From Tipula vernalis (Eukaryota; Arthropoda; Insecta; Diptera; Tipulidae), in contig OY282558.1 of assembly GCA_958295665.1 (NCBI GenBank), positions 339,671,106 through 339,735,105 of the forward strand: 64,000 nt of DNA, read 5' to 3'. The notes beneath the pieces were generated by a model. The model ran no database searches and had not been told where the DNA came from. It saw only the letters and a program-made list of their open reading frames with translations. Both the position numbers and the translations under genes were made by a program. Of this stretch, positions 22,280 to 35,034 are shown in pieces; position 1 is the first letter of the stretch; the number at the start of each line of letters is the position of its first letter.

Positions 22280-22762
22280 TTACTTTCTTTTACTCTAGTA
22301 AAATAAAGTATCATGAAAATTTTGTACCTTGAGATTTTTAGAAATTTATCTGTCTCGAGGTCCCCTGAGTCCAAAAAAGTGGGTTTCGAAATGGTGCCTG
22401 TCTGTTAGTCTGAGTCTTCTCTACAGCCCAGATGGTTTAACCAATCGAACTGAAACTTTAACAGATTTACGCTTTTTTGATAAATTGGGTGGTCCCAGTA
22501 AATTTTACTCCAAATCGGCTAGCCGGAAGTGGCCGCTCCCTTTGTCCAGAAAATTTATTTTGAAAATATCTTAAAACGTATGAGGTTTACAAAAAACTAC
22601 TTAAAACAAAATGTTTCCAAAAATTAAAAACAAATAAAAATCAAAAATTAAACAAAAAATTTAAAAATTTAAAAATTAAAAAAAAAAAATTAAGAAAAAA
22701 AAATTTCTCAAAATTCTCTGTTCGTAAAAGAAAGTTGTGTGTTGGCTATACCTCCATTTTTT
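22280..22762 (+). repeat. Dispersed repeat R1, copy 1
   Basis: Non-coding repeat bounded near ACTTTCTTTTAC (22282-22293) and GTAAAAGAAAGT (22724-22735), with homology continuing to CCTCCATTTTTTA. Its reverse complement is present at 35035-35459. It contains a CTGTCTGTTAGTCTGAG-like block, a unique mid segment with GGAAGTGGCCGCTCCCTT, and an A-rich tail of about 100 bases. Probably a MITE-like element; superfamily unknown. Confidence 0.7.
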
Positions 22763-22859
22763 ATTATAATGGTAGAGAAAGACCAATTTAAGAATTTTGA
22801 ACAATTCAGAATTTTTTTTATTTCATTTGATTCCATTAAATTAGTACAGTTATTTTTGT

Positions 22860-23600
22860 TTCCTAATAAATGGTGTTCCCTCCTCTTGCATTTAGAATAG
22901 ATTGGCATCTTCTGGGCATGGAGCTAATCAACGTATCGGAGCTGTCTTGTGGAATTTGTTTCCAGTGATCTTGAAGGAGACTACATAGTTGCACCCGTGT
23001 TGTTATTCATGCTAAATGTGGCAGTATGCTTCGTGGAAGTTGATCCCATTCGTGTTTAATCGGATGTAGGTACGGGGATTGTGCTGGCTATGGGCACTTC
23101 TTGTACAACTTTTAACCTCTCGGCGTTACCAGGCTGTCTCCATATTCTTTTTCTCTTAGTATCCGGGTGAAATCCGAATTTTGACTCATCAGTGAACAAA
23201 ACTTTGGACCATTCCCCTTCTGTCCAATTTCTATGATTTTGACACCAATCATTTCTAAGCTCTCGATTTCCATGTCGAATTGGTGGACATTTCAACGGGC
23301 GGCGAGCGTGGAGGTTGCTTTCGTGTAGTCTACTCCTGATGGTTTGGTCACTAACATAAATGTTTTCAATAGTCCACAAGCGTGACTGTAATTATCGGGC
23401 AGTTAAAATTGGCTCCCGGCGGACTTGTAGTTGAATATAACGGTCCTGTGCTGATGTTGTAAGTCTTTATCGACCTGGACGCTGCACGTATGGACTCCCA
23501 GTCATACATTGGCGTTGCCATAACCTGCATATAACGCTCCAGGACACATTAAAATGACGGGCAAAATCTGTTTGGCTTCTTTTTTCGATAAAACAATAAC
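22860..23600 (-). pseudogene. Tc1-family transposase pseudogene
   Basis: Minus strand: the HTH part at 23600-23467 reads FARHFNVSWSVICRLWQRQ and SPYVQRPGR. Frame 23379-23056 has VSDQTIRSRLHESNLHARRP, NRELRNDWCQNHRNWTEGEW and VLFTDESKFGFHPD, with the first catalytic Asp in FTDES. After an internal deletion the C-terminal end follows (EWDQLPR, LLQDHWKQIPQDSSDTL, ISSMPRRCQSILNARGGNTI) to about 22860. The middle Asp and the last catalytic Glu region are missing, so it is inactive. Confidence 0.8.
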
Positions 23601-24284
23601 CGGTTTTACCATTATCTAGAAACAAGAAACAAAACCAAAATCGAACCAAATTCAAGGGGATGAGAACCTAAAAACCATGTGTTCCCTGCAGGGATAATAT
23701 TTATAAAAATTTCATAGTATTGAAATTGTGAGCCAAAGAGTACTTAATAGTAATTAATTCAACGAAACATTCTAAAGTATGAGCAAAGGGGAAGACATAT
23801 TCGTAATTTCGAACTCTGTGCAAAATTAAATGGGCGCACAAAAAATTATACATTTATTTTAGAATAAAAGCAATTATTTTAGAATATCACAAAGTATTAT
23901 AATAAGGTTTTATTTTTAGAAAACTAAAATGTATATAAAATAATTCGATAAAATAAAATAAATTACCTAATTTTGGTAATTATTAAAATTTCTCTAATAC
24001 AAAATTTTTGGTTTAATATTATTCATATATAAAAAAATAATTCAATCGTAAAATGAATATTTTATTTGTATTACATCAAAATTGCACTATTCAAACACGG
24101 ATTACAAAATATTTTAGCTTAGGCATATTTCAAAGAAATCGGAATTCATAAATCAATCCGTAATAATTACATTCAAGCATATATTTTTAATTATTAAATT
24201 ATAAGTAATAGTTAACCAATTAAAGTTCACGGAAAATAAACTCATTCCTCTTCTGCCAATAATTCTTCTTTTACTATTTTTAGT
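23601..24284. other. AT-rich non-coding stretch
   Basis: No gene, repeat or RNA recognised. It ends at the TTAA target of the MITE at 24289. Confidence 0.5.
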
Positions 24285-24288
24285 TTAA

Positions 24289-24503
24289 CCCTTGTGTCAA
24301 CACGACACACCCGGGTGTGTATTTGGAAAAATGTAAAAATCAATGTAATGGAAATTTCCTGTCATACTGAGTTTTTCAGTAGTCGCCAATCAAATTGGGT
24401 CAATATTTAAGATTTTCGTATAAAATTCACTGTAAAAATTAATACACACCAGGGTATACTCGTGTTAATAAAAAGTAGTTCGATACTCGTGTTGACACAA
24501 AGG
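24289..24503 (+). mobile_element. piggyBac-type MITE, copy 1 (intact)
   Basis: A 215-bp non-coding element with ~20-bp inverted ends, CCCTTGTGTCAACACGA at the left and the inverse of CCTTTGTGTCAACACGA at the right, flanked on both sides by TTAA (24285-24288 and 24504-24507). TTAA duplication with CCC/CCT starts is the piggyBac signature. A second copy, reversed and split, lies at 46138-46188 plus 53308-53468. A Harbinger element inserted immediately to its right, using TAA of the TTAA. Confidence 0.8.
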
Positions 24504-24903
24504 TTAAAGGCGACTGCACGAGTCCGTCTCGTGCACGTCGCATTTTTTTTGGTTCAATATGAAGATAGCAGCATAATCAATTTTGCTCAAAGATTGGTTT
24601 ATTTTGATTGTCATTTTCAACTATATTTTTTTTATTTTAAATTTGTGCTTGGCGTTGTGACTTGTGTTCTGGAATAATTTTTAAATAATTTTCTCGTGAT
24701 TTTTAATATATCGTGTAACAATATCTTACGTATATTTTTTTTAGTTTTGATTTTTAGTTAAATTTTGTTTAAATTCCAATAATTTTGTTATTTTCAATTT
24801 AATTTTCTGACTCGTATATTATTCATTTGTTACTCCTTTACTTGTTCGCGTTTTGTTTAATTGTTGTTTAATTTCTAAATTGTTGTTTTATATTTTGATA
24901 AAA

Positions 24904-26289
24904 ATGTCTTTTTCAAGACAAATTGCTCGTGAAATTTTAAATCGCGATATAAATATCGCTAGTTCCCTTTTATTGGCGTATTTAATTAAAAAACGCCGTC
25001 ATAGTGCTCGTCGTTTTGGTGTTAATCCAGTGAACAGAGGTAGACTGCGTCAAGGTTATCACAATAATCTTGTTGCCGAAATGAGGCTAGATAATAACGA
25101 AACGTTCGTTAATTTTCATCGAATGTCACCCACAGCATTCGATGAATTATTAGCATTGGTTGGCCCGTCAATACAACGGCTTGATGTTGGAGAAAGATCC
25201 ATCAGTGCAAGTCAACGCTTGTCTTTGACACTTCGGTAAGTAGCATTCTACATTTATGTTAATATTAATAAAATAAACTAATTTCTCATAATTTGATTTA
25301 GTTATCTAGCTAGTGGTGATAGCATGGTGTCTATTGGGAGCTATGGGTACCATATAGGACAAAGTACTACATCACAAATTATTAGGGAAACTAGCCTAAA
25401 ATTGTGGGAAGTTTTAAAGGATTTAGTTTTCCCTACTCCTAGTAACACAATGTGGAAAGAAATTGCAAGAGATTTTGAGCAGCAATGGAATTTCCCACAT
25501 TGTGTAGGAAAATGGGTGATTATTCAAGTAAGTTTACCATTTTAAATATATACCTATATGTGTATCTTATATTATAATAATATTTAATTGATGTTTTCAG
25601 GCATTTGGTAACTCCGGATCGAATAATTTTAATTATAAGCACAGCCACAGCATTGTTCTTTTTGCCATATGCGAGACATTGGGGCACCGGGTCATGTAGG
25701 CGACAGCTCAATCTTCAGGAGAAGTGAGTTTGGAAGAGCTGTAATTCGGAGGGGGGGGGGTGATGAATTAAGTCTCCCACCACCAGAAACTTTACGTGAC
25801 GGCAACGAATATCCGTTCGTTTTTGTAGGGGATGAAGCATTTCCGCTCCTTCCGAACCTCATGCGGCCTTATCCAGGTCGAAATACATCAGTATTGCCTG
25901 TTTCTAAAAATGTATACAACTACAGGCTATCAAGAGCTCGAAGGGTCATCGAAAATGCCTTTGGTATCCTAGCAAGCAAGTGGAGGATATATCGCAAACC
26001 AATTATTGCTAGCAAATTGACGGCAGTGGCAATAGTAAAAGCAACCGTTGTTCTGCATAATTGGCTTCGAGAAAATAACTTACGGGAATATGGCAGAACT
26101 AATTTAGTTGATAGCCACGCTGTTGGAACAAATCGCCTAGGGAGCCAAAATGAAGATAACAGTGGAATACGACAAATTCAACGAGTCAGCTCAAACAACC
26201 CCAGCCGAAATGCAATCGAAATTAGGGATAAATTCAAAAATATTTCAACGATGTTGATATTTTGCCTTGGCAGTTTAACTCAATTCAAT
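24904..26289 (+). pseudogene. Harbinger transposase (HARBI1-like), three exons, damaged
   Basis: Exons 24904-25235, 25302-25527 and 25601-26289, all with GT..AG introns that restore frame (CG|T in exon 1/2). The N-terminus is basic (KKRRHSARRFGVNP), then MRLDNNETFVNFHRMSPTAF, SLTLR|YLASGDSMVSI and WNFPHCVG. The conserved GAIDGKH box with the first catalytic Asp is missing: sequence jumps from HCVG to KWVIIQ at about 25505-25520 (about 12 bases lost). A further deletion with a frameshift lies at about 25665 (AIC to DIGAPG). VGDEAFPLLPNLMRPYPG, RARRVIENAFGILASKWRI and VLHNWLREN are intact. A one-base shift near 26245 changes the C-terminus from a stop at 26289 to one at 26355. Confidence 0.85.
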
Positions 26290-26664
26290 AAAAAATTAAT
26301 AATTTTATTCATTTATTTTATTAAAAATATCAGAAAATATAAAATTACATCTTAATTAAAAAAATCACTTATATATTAATTCATAATCACATTATATTAA
26401 TTCATAATTCATTTAAAATAATTCATTTAAATTAAAAAGTTAATAATTCATTTAAAAAAAATAGAAAACCTTAAAATTAAATATTTAAATATCACAAGTA
26501 TTTTAGAAAACCTTAAAACTAAATAAAAATAAAATTAACTCATATAACATAATCACATTTTGTTTTTTTTTACTTATATTCTGCCATTTGTGATACAAAA
26601 TGCTCACTTGATGTAAGAATTTTGTTTGGCATAACCTCGGCCAATTTTTAAAATCACGTGTGGT

Positions 26665-27669
26665 TTACTCCGCAAATGTTGTAAATATAGTTGCTTCTTT
26701 CAAATAGGACGTCAAAGCTTGTCTGTTTTCCTTTATATTTTGTAGTGCGTCTTCTAGCAAGGCATCTACTACGACGTCGTCCTGCCTTTTCCTTTTCTTT
26801 CGGCATGCTAACCCAGATGGTCCTGGAGATTGCGTGTTACTGTTTTGATTTTCTTCTGGCAGTTTTTTGGTTTGTAGTATCGGTGGTACCACCGTTTGTG
26901 GTATCGGTTGTGGTACCATAAAATTGTCCAATTCCACATTATTATTGGGGTCTGGGTCTGGTACCGACACTGCAGCAGACAAAAAATTGTCACATTCCAC
27001 ATCATTATTTAGTAAATCTTCGGCAGTTTGATAAAAAAAATTTTGTACTTCAACATTTTACTTCAACATTTATTGTGGATGGTGGGTTAATTTGAAAACT
27101 TGTTTCTGTTGGCCTAAAATAAACGTATAACATTAGTTTGCACTGTAAAAATAAATCAAATATAAAATGAACGCAAAATTAAATTCTGTACTTTACATGT
27201 AAAGATGTAAACGTTTCTGTTGAGTTTATTTAAATTGATCGAGATATTTTCTACGTTTTAAGAAAAGGAATGAATACTTTATTAGATATAATTAAAATAA
27301 ACATAATTTTTTAAATACCTCACTTATCAAATAGAAATATTTAATATGTTTATCCAACTTACTCATCTATTGTTTGCTCCCTGTAAAAGTCCATCTCCTT
27401 TACCAGCCAAGATTCGTGGTTTTCTTTTTTTTTTTGTCCAGCACTCCCACTTTTTGCTGGTTTAATTAACCGTGTATACCTTGCCTTAATGTTTTTCCAC
27501 CGCTTCATGCACTCTTCAGGAGATATCCCGAGAGCTTCACCTATTTCGCCCCAAACAATCCTTTTTAAGGGGTTATTTTTATAGTTTGGGTGCCTCAAAT
27601 TATAAAGCAGCTCTTTACTTCGCACCTGCTCAATTAATTTGATATCAATATCACGAAATTCACGAGTCA
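26665..27669 (-). pseudogene. Harbinger partner protein, MADF/BESS type, damaged
   Basis: Minus-strand exons 27669-27363 and 27113-26665. The acceptor TTGTTTCAG before 27669 and the donor GATGA|GTAAGT at 27363 fit. Exon 2 encodes a MADF domain (LIEQVRSKELLYNLRHPNYK, IVWGEIGEALGISPEECMKR, WKNIKARYTRL). Exon 3 starts E-PTETSFQINPPS, then a short duplication of CTTCAACATTT (about 27050-27070) shifts the frame. Beyond it come a basic CRKKRKRQDD stretch and a BESS-like end (LEDALQNIKENRQALTSYLK). A first exon upstream was not found. The role is DNA binding and nuclear import of the transposase. Confidence 0.75.
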
Positions 27670-28339
27670 CTGAAACAATACACATAATAATTAGTTTAAT
27701 TTTACATTTCTATAATGTATTCGACATATTACAAACAAACCTAAATTTGTTTTTTTTAGTATAATATTTTTTTACGAGATATCGGAATTATATTTATAAA
27801 ATATATTATTATTTATATACATATTACTTACTTTTATTTATATTTATATCAAATCAAAAATTTTATTTTTACAACAAATAACAAAACTGGATGACATTTA
27901 CAATTATGAAAATATTTTGAACGATGACTACGATGAAAAAAAAATTATGCCAAAAGTAGACAAAAAAAAGAATGAAGCTCAAAAATGTTACTCAATATTT
28001 AGTTTTTTTTTGTTTTTATATTGGCCGCTTGCGTCGTATTTGCTAAAAATTAAACATTTTTCAACTCAGGAGGTGAATTGTTTTTTAGATTAGGGTGATT
28101 TGATTGGTTAAAAAGCGCGTCGCAAAATGCGACGCGCACGAGACGGACTCGTGCAGCCGCCTTAAGGTTACGTGTTAACATTTCTTTTGAAATTTTGAAA
28201 TTATAACAACAACTGTTATTAGCTTTCAACATCTTTAGTTTAGATTAGTGAGTGCATCACAAGTGCTTACAGCTAATCGATTTCAACATTTCGTTTTTAT
28301 TAAATTTTGAATTGAAAAAACCCGCTCGACATTATATTT

Positions 28340-30562
28340 TGGAAAACAAATTGATCAAGTTAATTTTTTATTGAACTTATGATATGCCAAAATTCGGAAA
28401 TATTTTGATCTATCAAATTTTTTAATTCTTCAAAATCTGCTAATGCTCGATATTCTGAATTGATTTTTTCAGCAACCATTAATTCTTTTTCAGAAAATAA
28501 AAGTTGTAACAGTCTAAGAATGCTGTTACTCTTCCCAGTTAAAACGTGTTCTGGTGTAAATTGTGGAAGTAAATTCAACATTTCATTTTCAAAGTCAATT
28601 TTACTGCCTAGACTACTGCAGAATTTTATATAAAATATTCGAATGGTTGATTGAAACTCTGTGATAGTTAAATCATTATTTTCATGATAAGACATTTCAA
28701 CTTGAGCACCGCAAAATAATTCATTATCAGATAAATGATTTTCGCTTAAATTTATAAATTTAATTGGTGTCGAATCGATCGTCACTTTCTTTATAAAATT
28801 TCTACATATTTGATTAAATAAATATTTTGTTAGAGTGATTGCATTTCTAAATTAACCGTATTGATTATGTCAAGAACATACGAAAGGAATAAGAAATATA
28901 ATTTCTTCAAAGGAGTTTTCAGCATATTTGAAATGAAATTTACATTTTCATTGCCATAGTTTCCCTCAAAATTTGTTAATTCAAAATAACGCAATAATGG
29001 ATCCCATTGTCCCAATATACGATTAATAGAATCCTAAAATAAAAAAAAAATGTAACACAACACAAGCTTATATCATTATAATTTTATCATTTAATTTTTA
29101 CCTGACGTGATAACCAACGAGTTTATGCATATTGGAGGATAACATGAAGTTCTGTTCCAAAATAATCTTCAAACTTTGTGAATTCGCTTTTTTGAGCCGG
29201 ACTGTGGCAAAAATTATGATTAATTTTCTTTATTAATTTATCAATATCTGCCGGTAATTCCCGTGCAGCTGCCATTGACATTAAATTTAAGTTATGACAC
29301 ACACAACCATTTACAAATAATTTGGGTAAAATTTATTTTATTCGCAGTGAAACCAATCATATTTTCCAAATTTATACCATGTTTTTCTAAAAAATGTATA
29401 ATGCTGTCAAAAATTCCTTGAGAAGAGTAGAATTTGCAAGTGGCACGAGACCCAAAAATCGATCCCTATAAGTTCCATCAAATATTCTATGCATAAAAAA
29501 TTGCACAATCAGTGCTCTCATCTATAATTAAAGAATAGTAGACTAAGAATAGGCCCAGTTATATTTTTGATGATATTTTCACCTTTTTAACGCGATTTAT
29601 ACACATTTTCTTAATAATTTTGGAGTCCGGTACACAAGATTTTAATAATATATTTAAATGGTCCAATGATTTAAATGGAAGATTATGATCGGCAATGAAA
29701 ACACTTTAAGAAATTTCCAATTTTTTTGCTGCGTCTGCGAGTTTATTTTGTTCAATATTAGATTCTGTTTAATTAGTTATTTTGAAAACACTTGAGCTCC
29801 TTGCATTTTTATGCATTTCAGTTATATTATGTCTTTCTGGGTGAGTCTTACCACCAACAATTGAAATATTACACACAAAACATTTTTTACCTTGCTTAGA
29901 ATTTTCTGTAACTAGGATATATAAATGGATACATAATTTTCCATTCTTCACGAAATTTATAGTTATTATATCCTTTTATTTTGCTATTCATTATATCCGA
30001 AGTTCGGACATTAGAATCCAATTTATCTGATAATTCGTTTTCCGTTGGTCAGGCTGGGGTCGCTGGCCTAGCATATCTAGAATACAAATAATTCAAAGTT
30101 TAAATATTCGTTGTATCAAATTATAAACATTAAATATCGCATATCTAAAGCTAAACTCGAACAAGAAAACTTGTATAACAACAAAATATCTTACGAATAC
30201 TGTTGACTAGCAATTGCTTGAATCTCGTTATAGTCAACCTCATGGCCATTGCTGTTGAGTTTATTTGAAGTTCGGGCATGAGAATCCAATTTGACATCTA
30301 CAATAAAAATAATTCAAAGTTTAATTATTTTCGTTATATCCAATTACAAAGATTATAGTTTTGTACATGCAAAGCTTAAATCTAGCAAAAAACTTCTATA
30401 CCAAAAAAAGAAAAAAACTTACAAGTTTGGATTGATCGGCAGCCATTGCTTGAATTTGATCAACCTCCTCGCGATGTTTTCGTATGACCCAAATTTAATA
30501 ATACAATAAAATACATATCATAATTTGTTAACCGGTGTATAAATCTTACCGATCCATTTTCG
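28340..30562 (-). pseudogene. hAT-family transposase gene 2, multi-exon, decayed
   Basis: Minus strand. A start-like ATGGATCG|GTAAGA lies near 30560-30550. Candidate short exons end in donors GTAAGT at about 30420 and GTAAGA at about 30193. An exon opened by TTCTAG at about 30078 leads into a TTF/BED-like zinc finger (CFVCNISIVGGKTHPERHN, frame 29951-29769). Then GINLENMIGFTANK (about 29380) and the C-terminal dimerisation region: MGQWDPLLRYFELTNFEG (29015-28830), and frame 28785-28360 with LFSEKELMVAEKINSEYRAL. Stops and small indels occur throughout the middle. The order fits ZMYM/DUF4371-type hAT transposases. Confidence 0.65.
29999..30480 (-). repeat. Diverged tandem duplication of a short exon region
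   Basis: Blocks at 29999-30225 and 30268-30470 repeat in order: GAAGTTCGG.CAT.AGAATCC, ATAATTCAAAGTTTAA and TTGCTTGAAT.T. On the minus strand both units carry an EVD..IQA.A reading just before a GTAAG donor, so an exon with its intron seems duplicated. Confidence 0.5.
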
Positions 30563-30570
30563 CGATCAAT

Positions 30571-33500
30571 GTAACACAATCAATTAAATTATACCACTAG
30601 CACGGTAAAAATATTTAAAATAACACGACACACGACAATCTTGACTAATGAAATAATAAAGGAAGAAAAATGAACTAATGCCATGTAAAATTAAAATGAC
30701 GAAGCTACTTTGATCAAAATTTTCGAACAAATAATAAAAAATGTACTAGATTTTTAAGAAAACAAAAATATTGCTACAATTTGCTCGAAGGAGTTCGAAT
30801 TGGTTCAAATTATTACTTAAATTGATTCGAAAGTAATGATGTACTTTTTTTACAGCAATAGTAATGAAAAAAGTACAATCGTAATGACAGTATCGTCACT
30901 TAAAAAATCCACAGCACTGTGAATCCAATCCACACAATTGTGTTGGTGCTATAACGGCTAAACCGGATATGCTTTTGAAATAAAATTTAGAAATTCGGAA
31001 TGTTCCATTAAAAATTAACCTAATTTTAACAAAATTCTGGAGTTTATTCTAGTTTTAATTCAGCCAGTTCTTAGGGACACTTGAAAGTTACCTGCACAAA
31101 TGTAGCATTTGGTCACCAACTCACAAATTATATTTCTCATTTTTGGATAACATGGCACGGACAATTTTCATACACAATTGTGATAATTAGTTCTAATTGA
31201 ATCAAAAATACACAATTGTATCAGACCGTGCTGAAAGGGATAATTGTGTATTTGAATTTTAAATTTTATAATTTTCAATGTTAAAGTTCTGAATTTTATT
31301 TATTTGTCGAAAATTTAGAACTTTGAAATTTGTTTGCTTGGGAAAAATTAATTAATAGTATTCTTCAGAAACCATATTTAACTATTCATTGAAATATTCG
31401 AAAATGGCGTGTGGAACTATCCTCGTATAATTTCAAGATATTTCAAGGTACAAACTAAAAAAATAATCAATTAACCATAAAACATACTAATCATGGTAAT
31501 CAAAGCAATTTTACGAAATTGATCAATTACCACAATTGATTTTTCATCATTCGTAGACAAAACAATCAATAAAAATAAATTTCATTTCCCATTTTTGATA
31601 AAACTAAAATATCGAAATCACCACTTAATTTTCTAATTTTGTAGCTATTAAAATACGTTGTTTTATGTATTGTGACCACATTTACTGATTTTTTATCTCA
31701 AACGAATTCGCTATAAATTCGATAAAAATTAAACATTTACTTTAATTAATTGTACAGCAGTAAGTCTAATCGTTAGTCGAATATGTAAAAGGAAAATACG
31801 TTTATACGCAAAGAGAACAAAAACGAAGTTTCACTTCCTCTCACCTCCCTTCAATTCAGGATTCTCGTTTATCTAATGGAATCCTATCCTACATCTTCTT
31901 GATCAATAAAATACCCTTCACCACCAAATCGCTTTCTATTTAATATTAGTTCAATGATTTTGAATACCATGTAACTAAATAGAAGGAAAAAAATAAAAAT
32001 AAATAAATTGACTTCGATTTTTTCTCAAAGATAAAACGTTACTTATGTTTAGTGCTGTGTTGTAGTAGGTGATTCATAAAATAAGCTATCTTCTGTAATC
32101 TTACCCTTTTTCCTTGGCATCAATATTCAACAGCAGCAAAAGAAAGAAAAACGTAAAAGAAATTCACAAAATTAGGATATTATGTTTCATACTAGAATAG
32201 AAATATAGAAGAACATTTTTTTTTTATCGAATGCCGTTTTATTCGAGCTTCATCACACAGCACGAATTTCGACTATTAATACCTTTAACATGATAAAAAG
32301 CCACCCTACAAACAAAAAAATTATCCTTTTACCGAGACCGAATTCAAATCATTATAAAATATAAATAGATTTGATTGATAAATTTTCAATTCTGGGAGTC
32401 CAATCTCTATAATATACTCGTACTTATGCATACAAAAACTAAATAGTCGAATGGTTAAATTAAAAAATAAAGATATTAAATTTCAAACGAATTTTCTCCT
32501 ATTTTAACATATTCCGTTTAATACTTTGATTGAGGAATCCTTACAAAAATAATTTATTGTTATGATTTCATTATCAATTCATTTAATTTTGATTTTGGGT
32601 TCCCTATATACCAAAGTAAAAAAAAAATAAAAATAAAAACGACGATTACATTTTTGAAAGGGGCCACATATGTTTGAAAGATTATTAATTTTTTATTTTG
32701 TTTATGTATGGGATGAATGGGATTTCGAATAAAAGCAGCAAGCTTTTGTTTGAAAACGAAGATGATTGAAAATAAAAGTAACAAAAAGAAAATCTAATTT
32801 TGATTAAGTGATTTACCTCATCTTCTTCAAACGTATAATTTATGTTTATTTAACTTCGGAGGGTGTTTTAATCTTTAAATAATTTTTCATTCGGCTGTAT
32901 ATTTAAAATGTTGTTGAAAAATCGATTTTCATTGTATACCTCTTACAATATTTGAAGGGTATTTCACACATCAACTCTATTATTACCACTTAACATCGTG
33001 CTTTAATAAAATTATAATTAAACGTAGATTATTTACTTGAACAAATTTCTATTATGTGCACCTAATTACATTAAACAAATTTGTGTTTTAAAATAGTTCC
33101 CGTGTATCAAACTGAATGCTCTGAATGGACTGCCAATTTTATTAAAACATGTTTATTTTATGTTACGGTTTACCCCGAACTGTTTAATAGAATATTGATT
33201 TCGCTTGAATGATTTTTTGAAATGTGCAGTTGAAAATAAATACCCAATATAGTGTTCGATCAAACTACAAATTAAGTATTTAGAGAGACAACAATAAAAA
33301 GTAACATATTGCTATTGTTCTGATTTTTTAGACGTTTATACGAGGTCGTAAAAAGTATTAATTTCGTTTTAGCTTCTGTGTACAGATATTTATGTATGTT
33401 TTTTCATTGATTTTAAACCCCACTTTAAAATTGCCTACTGTAAACTATTTATTTACATTATACATATATTGTATAATATAAAATTTAGGGTAGTAAGAAA

Positions 33501-35030
33501 TTGGAAGAAGTTCAATAACATTCATAAAAGTAAAAAAAAAAAAAATTAAAGTTTAACACTTCACGAAACAGCGACTATCATTTATCACCATTAATCTTCT
33601 GTCGAAAAATAAAATAGCATGTAGCTCGATTCAAATATGAATGTACACATAAAACCAATTAAAAATATTAATCAAATGATCTCCAACTAATTACATTTGA
33701 TAATTTGAAAATAATGTTCATCAATGTCTAAACACACTAAATGTACCTATCTATACACACTTATTATCATATTTACTCAACCAAACTGTTAATTCCTTTT
33801 TACCGATCCTATATATAAACTCATACAATATAAATATACAACATACATCCTATAATTAATCCAAAGGGTATATATTAACATCAATTATTTTATTTCTAAC
33901 TTTACAACAACAAACAAGTCAAAAACTAACTTGCTACACAAAAAAAACCATCGTACCAAAAACCAAAAAAACAAAAACAAAAACGGCAACCAAATTACAA
34001 ACCCACTAACAAAACCGCTTTATAATATCGAATATAATAAAGAATCAAATAATAACGTAAAAAAAAAAAAATGAAGATCAAGATCTTCAGATTAGATTAG
34101 AACTGGAAGAATATAATTTATGATTGAAACTATACGCGCACACACACAGAACAGAAAAAAGGAACAAACACAAAATATTTAGTCTAACGATCTGGTGAGC
34201 AGCACACGTCTGAATTTTCAAAGGTATAATATGTTCACGATTATTGTTTAATTTGAGTTTTTTTTTTTTTTTTTAGAAATTATGGTTTTACAAAGTTAGA
34301 AGAGGGTCAATTTCTAATTAGGTAATTTTTTTTTTAGTTTTTTGGAATTTACACGGTTTAAAATTTAATAATACGAATTTAGACATCGAAGATTTCAGTT
34401 GATATGCTTGCCATTGTATGAATGGGTCCGTTATGTTTGGTATCAGTTTCAAGGGCAAAATTGGTTCAGCCAAGCTTAAGAACACATTTGTAACATTAAT
34501 TGCTCATAATTAGTTATTATTGCGTAATTTGTACAGTATACCGACGGTAACAGGGTTATTAACTCTACGGTTAGTGCGAAATACGCGCACACAACAAGCA
34601 AGTCCATTCATATAGCATATATTGAAGGGCAAAGGAGTATTATTGCTTCTAAGAGTTAAATGTGTTGGAAGTCAATTTTTACTCTTTAAGTGACATATAA
34701 ATAGAAAGTGTTTTAAGATTAGCTGCGGCGCGATTCCGGTTCATTGATAAAATAAATTGAAAAATTTGTTTAGGTCTAAACAAAGGAAAAGATTATCAAT
34801 GTTTATGGTTTAGTGCGTGAAATTTAAATATTTCAATTTCATTGTATTCTCGGTACAAGAATAAAGAACAGGCCAAATGATTATTCAATAAGGTGGATTT
34901 CTAATGCCCCTTCTTTTATTTAGAGGATTGTATAGAATGTCTTCCACTAAGTTGCAGTGGCTATGTTCGATAATTCGCTTGGTGTGGTACAGCGTACAGT
35001 ATACAATTTGTTCTTTCTTTCAGCAATAGA
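30571..35030. other. Long AT-rich non-coding stretch
   Basis: About 4.4 kb without a recognisable gene or transposon. It holds A/T homopolymers, a short CACACA run (34139-34147) and low-complexity (ACAAAAA)-like sequence at 33900-34080. The longest frames (up to 74 codons) are low complexity. It could be intergenic, or intron of the Hmx transcription unit if the 5' exons lie further left. Confidence 0.5.
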
Positions 35031-35034
35031 ACAT

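Larger units (their letters stand above)
24508..28162 (+). mobile_element. PIF/Harbinger element 1, full length
   Basis: A 3655-bp element with inverted ends AGGCGACTGCACGAGTCCGT (left) and AGGCGGCTGCACGAGTCCGT (right, inverted); similarity continues through CTCGTGC and CGTCGCATTTT (about 37 bp). Flanking TAA duplications lie at 24505-24507 and 28163-28165. It carries the two genes typical of the superfamily, placed tail to tail: a DDE transposase on + (24904-26289) and a MADF/BESS DNA-binding partner on - (27669-26665). Both proteins are needed for transposition in this superfamily. Both genes are damaged, so the copy is probably immobile unless helped in trans. Confidence 0.88.
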
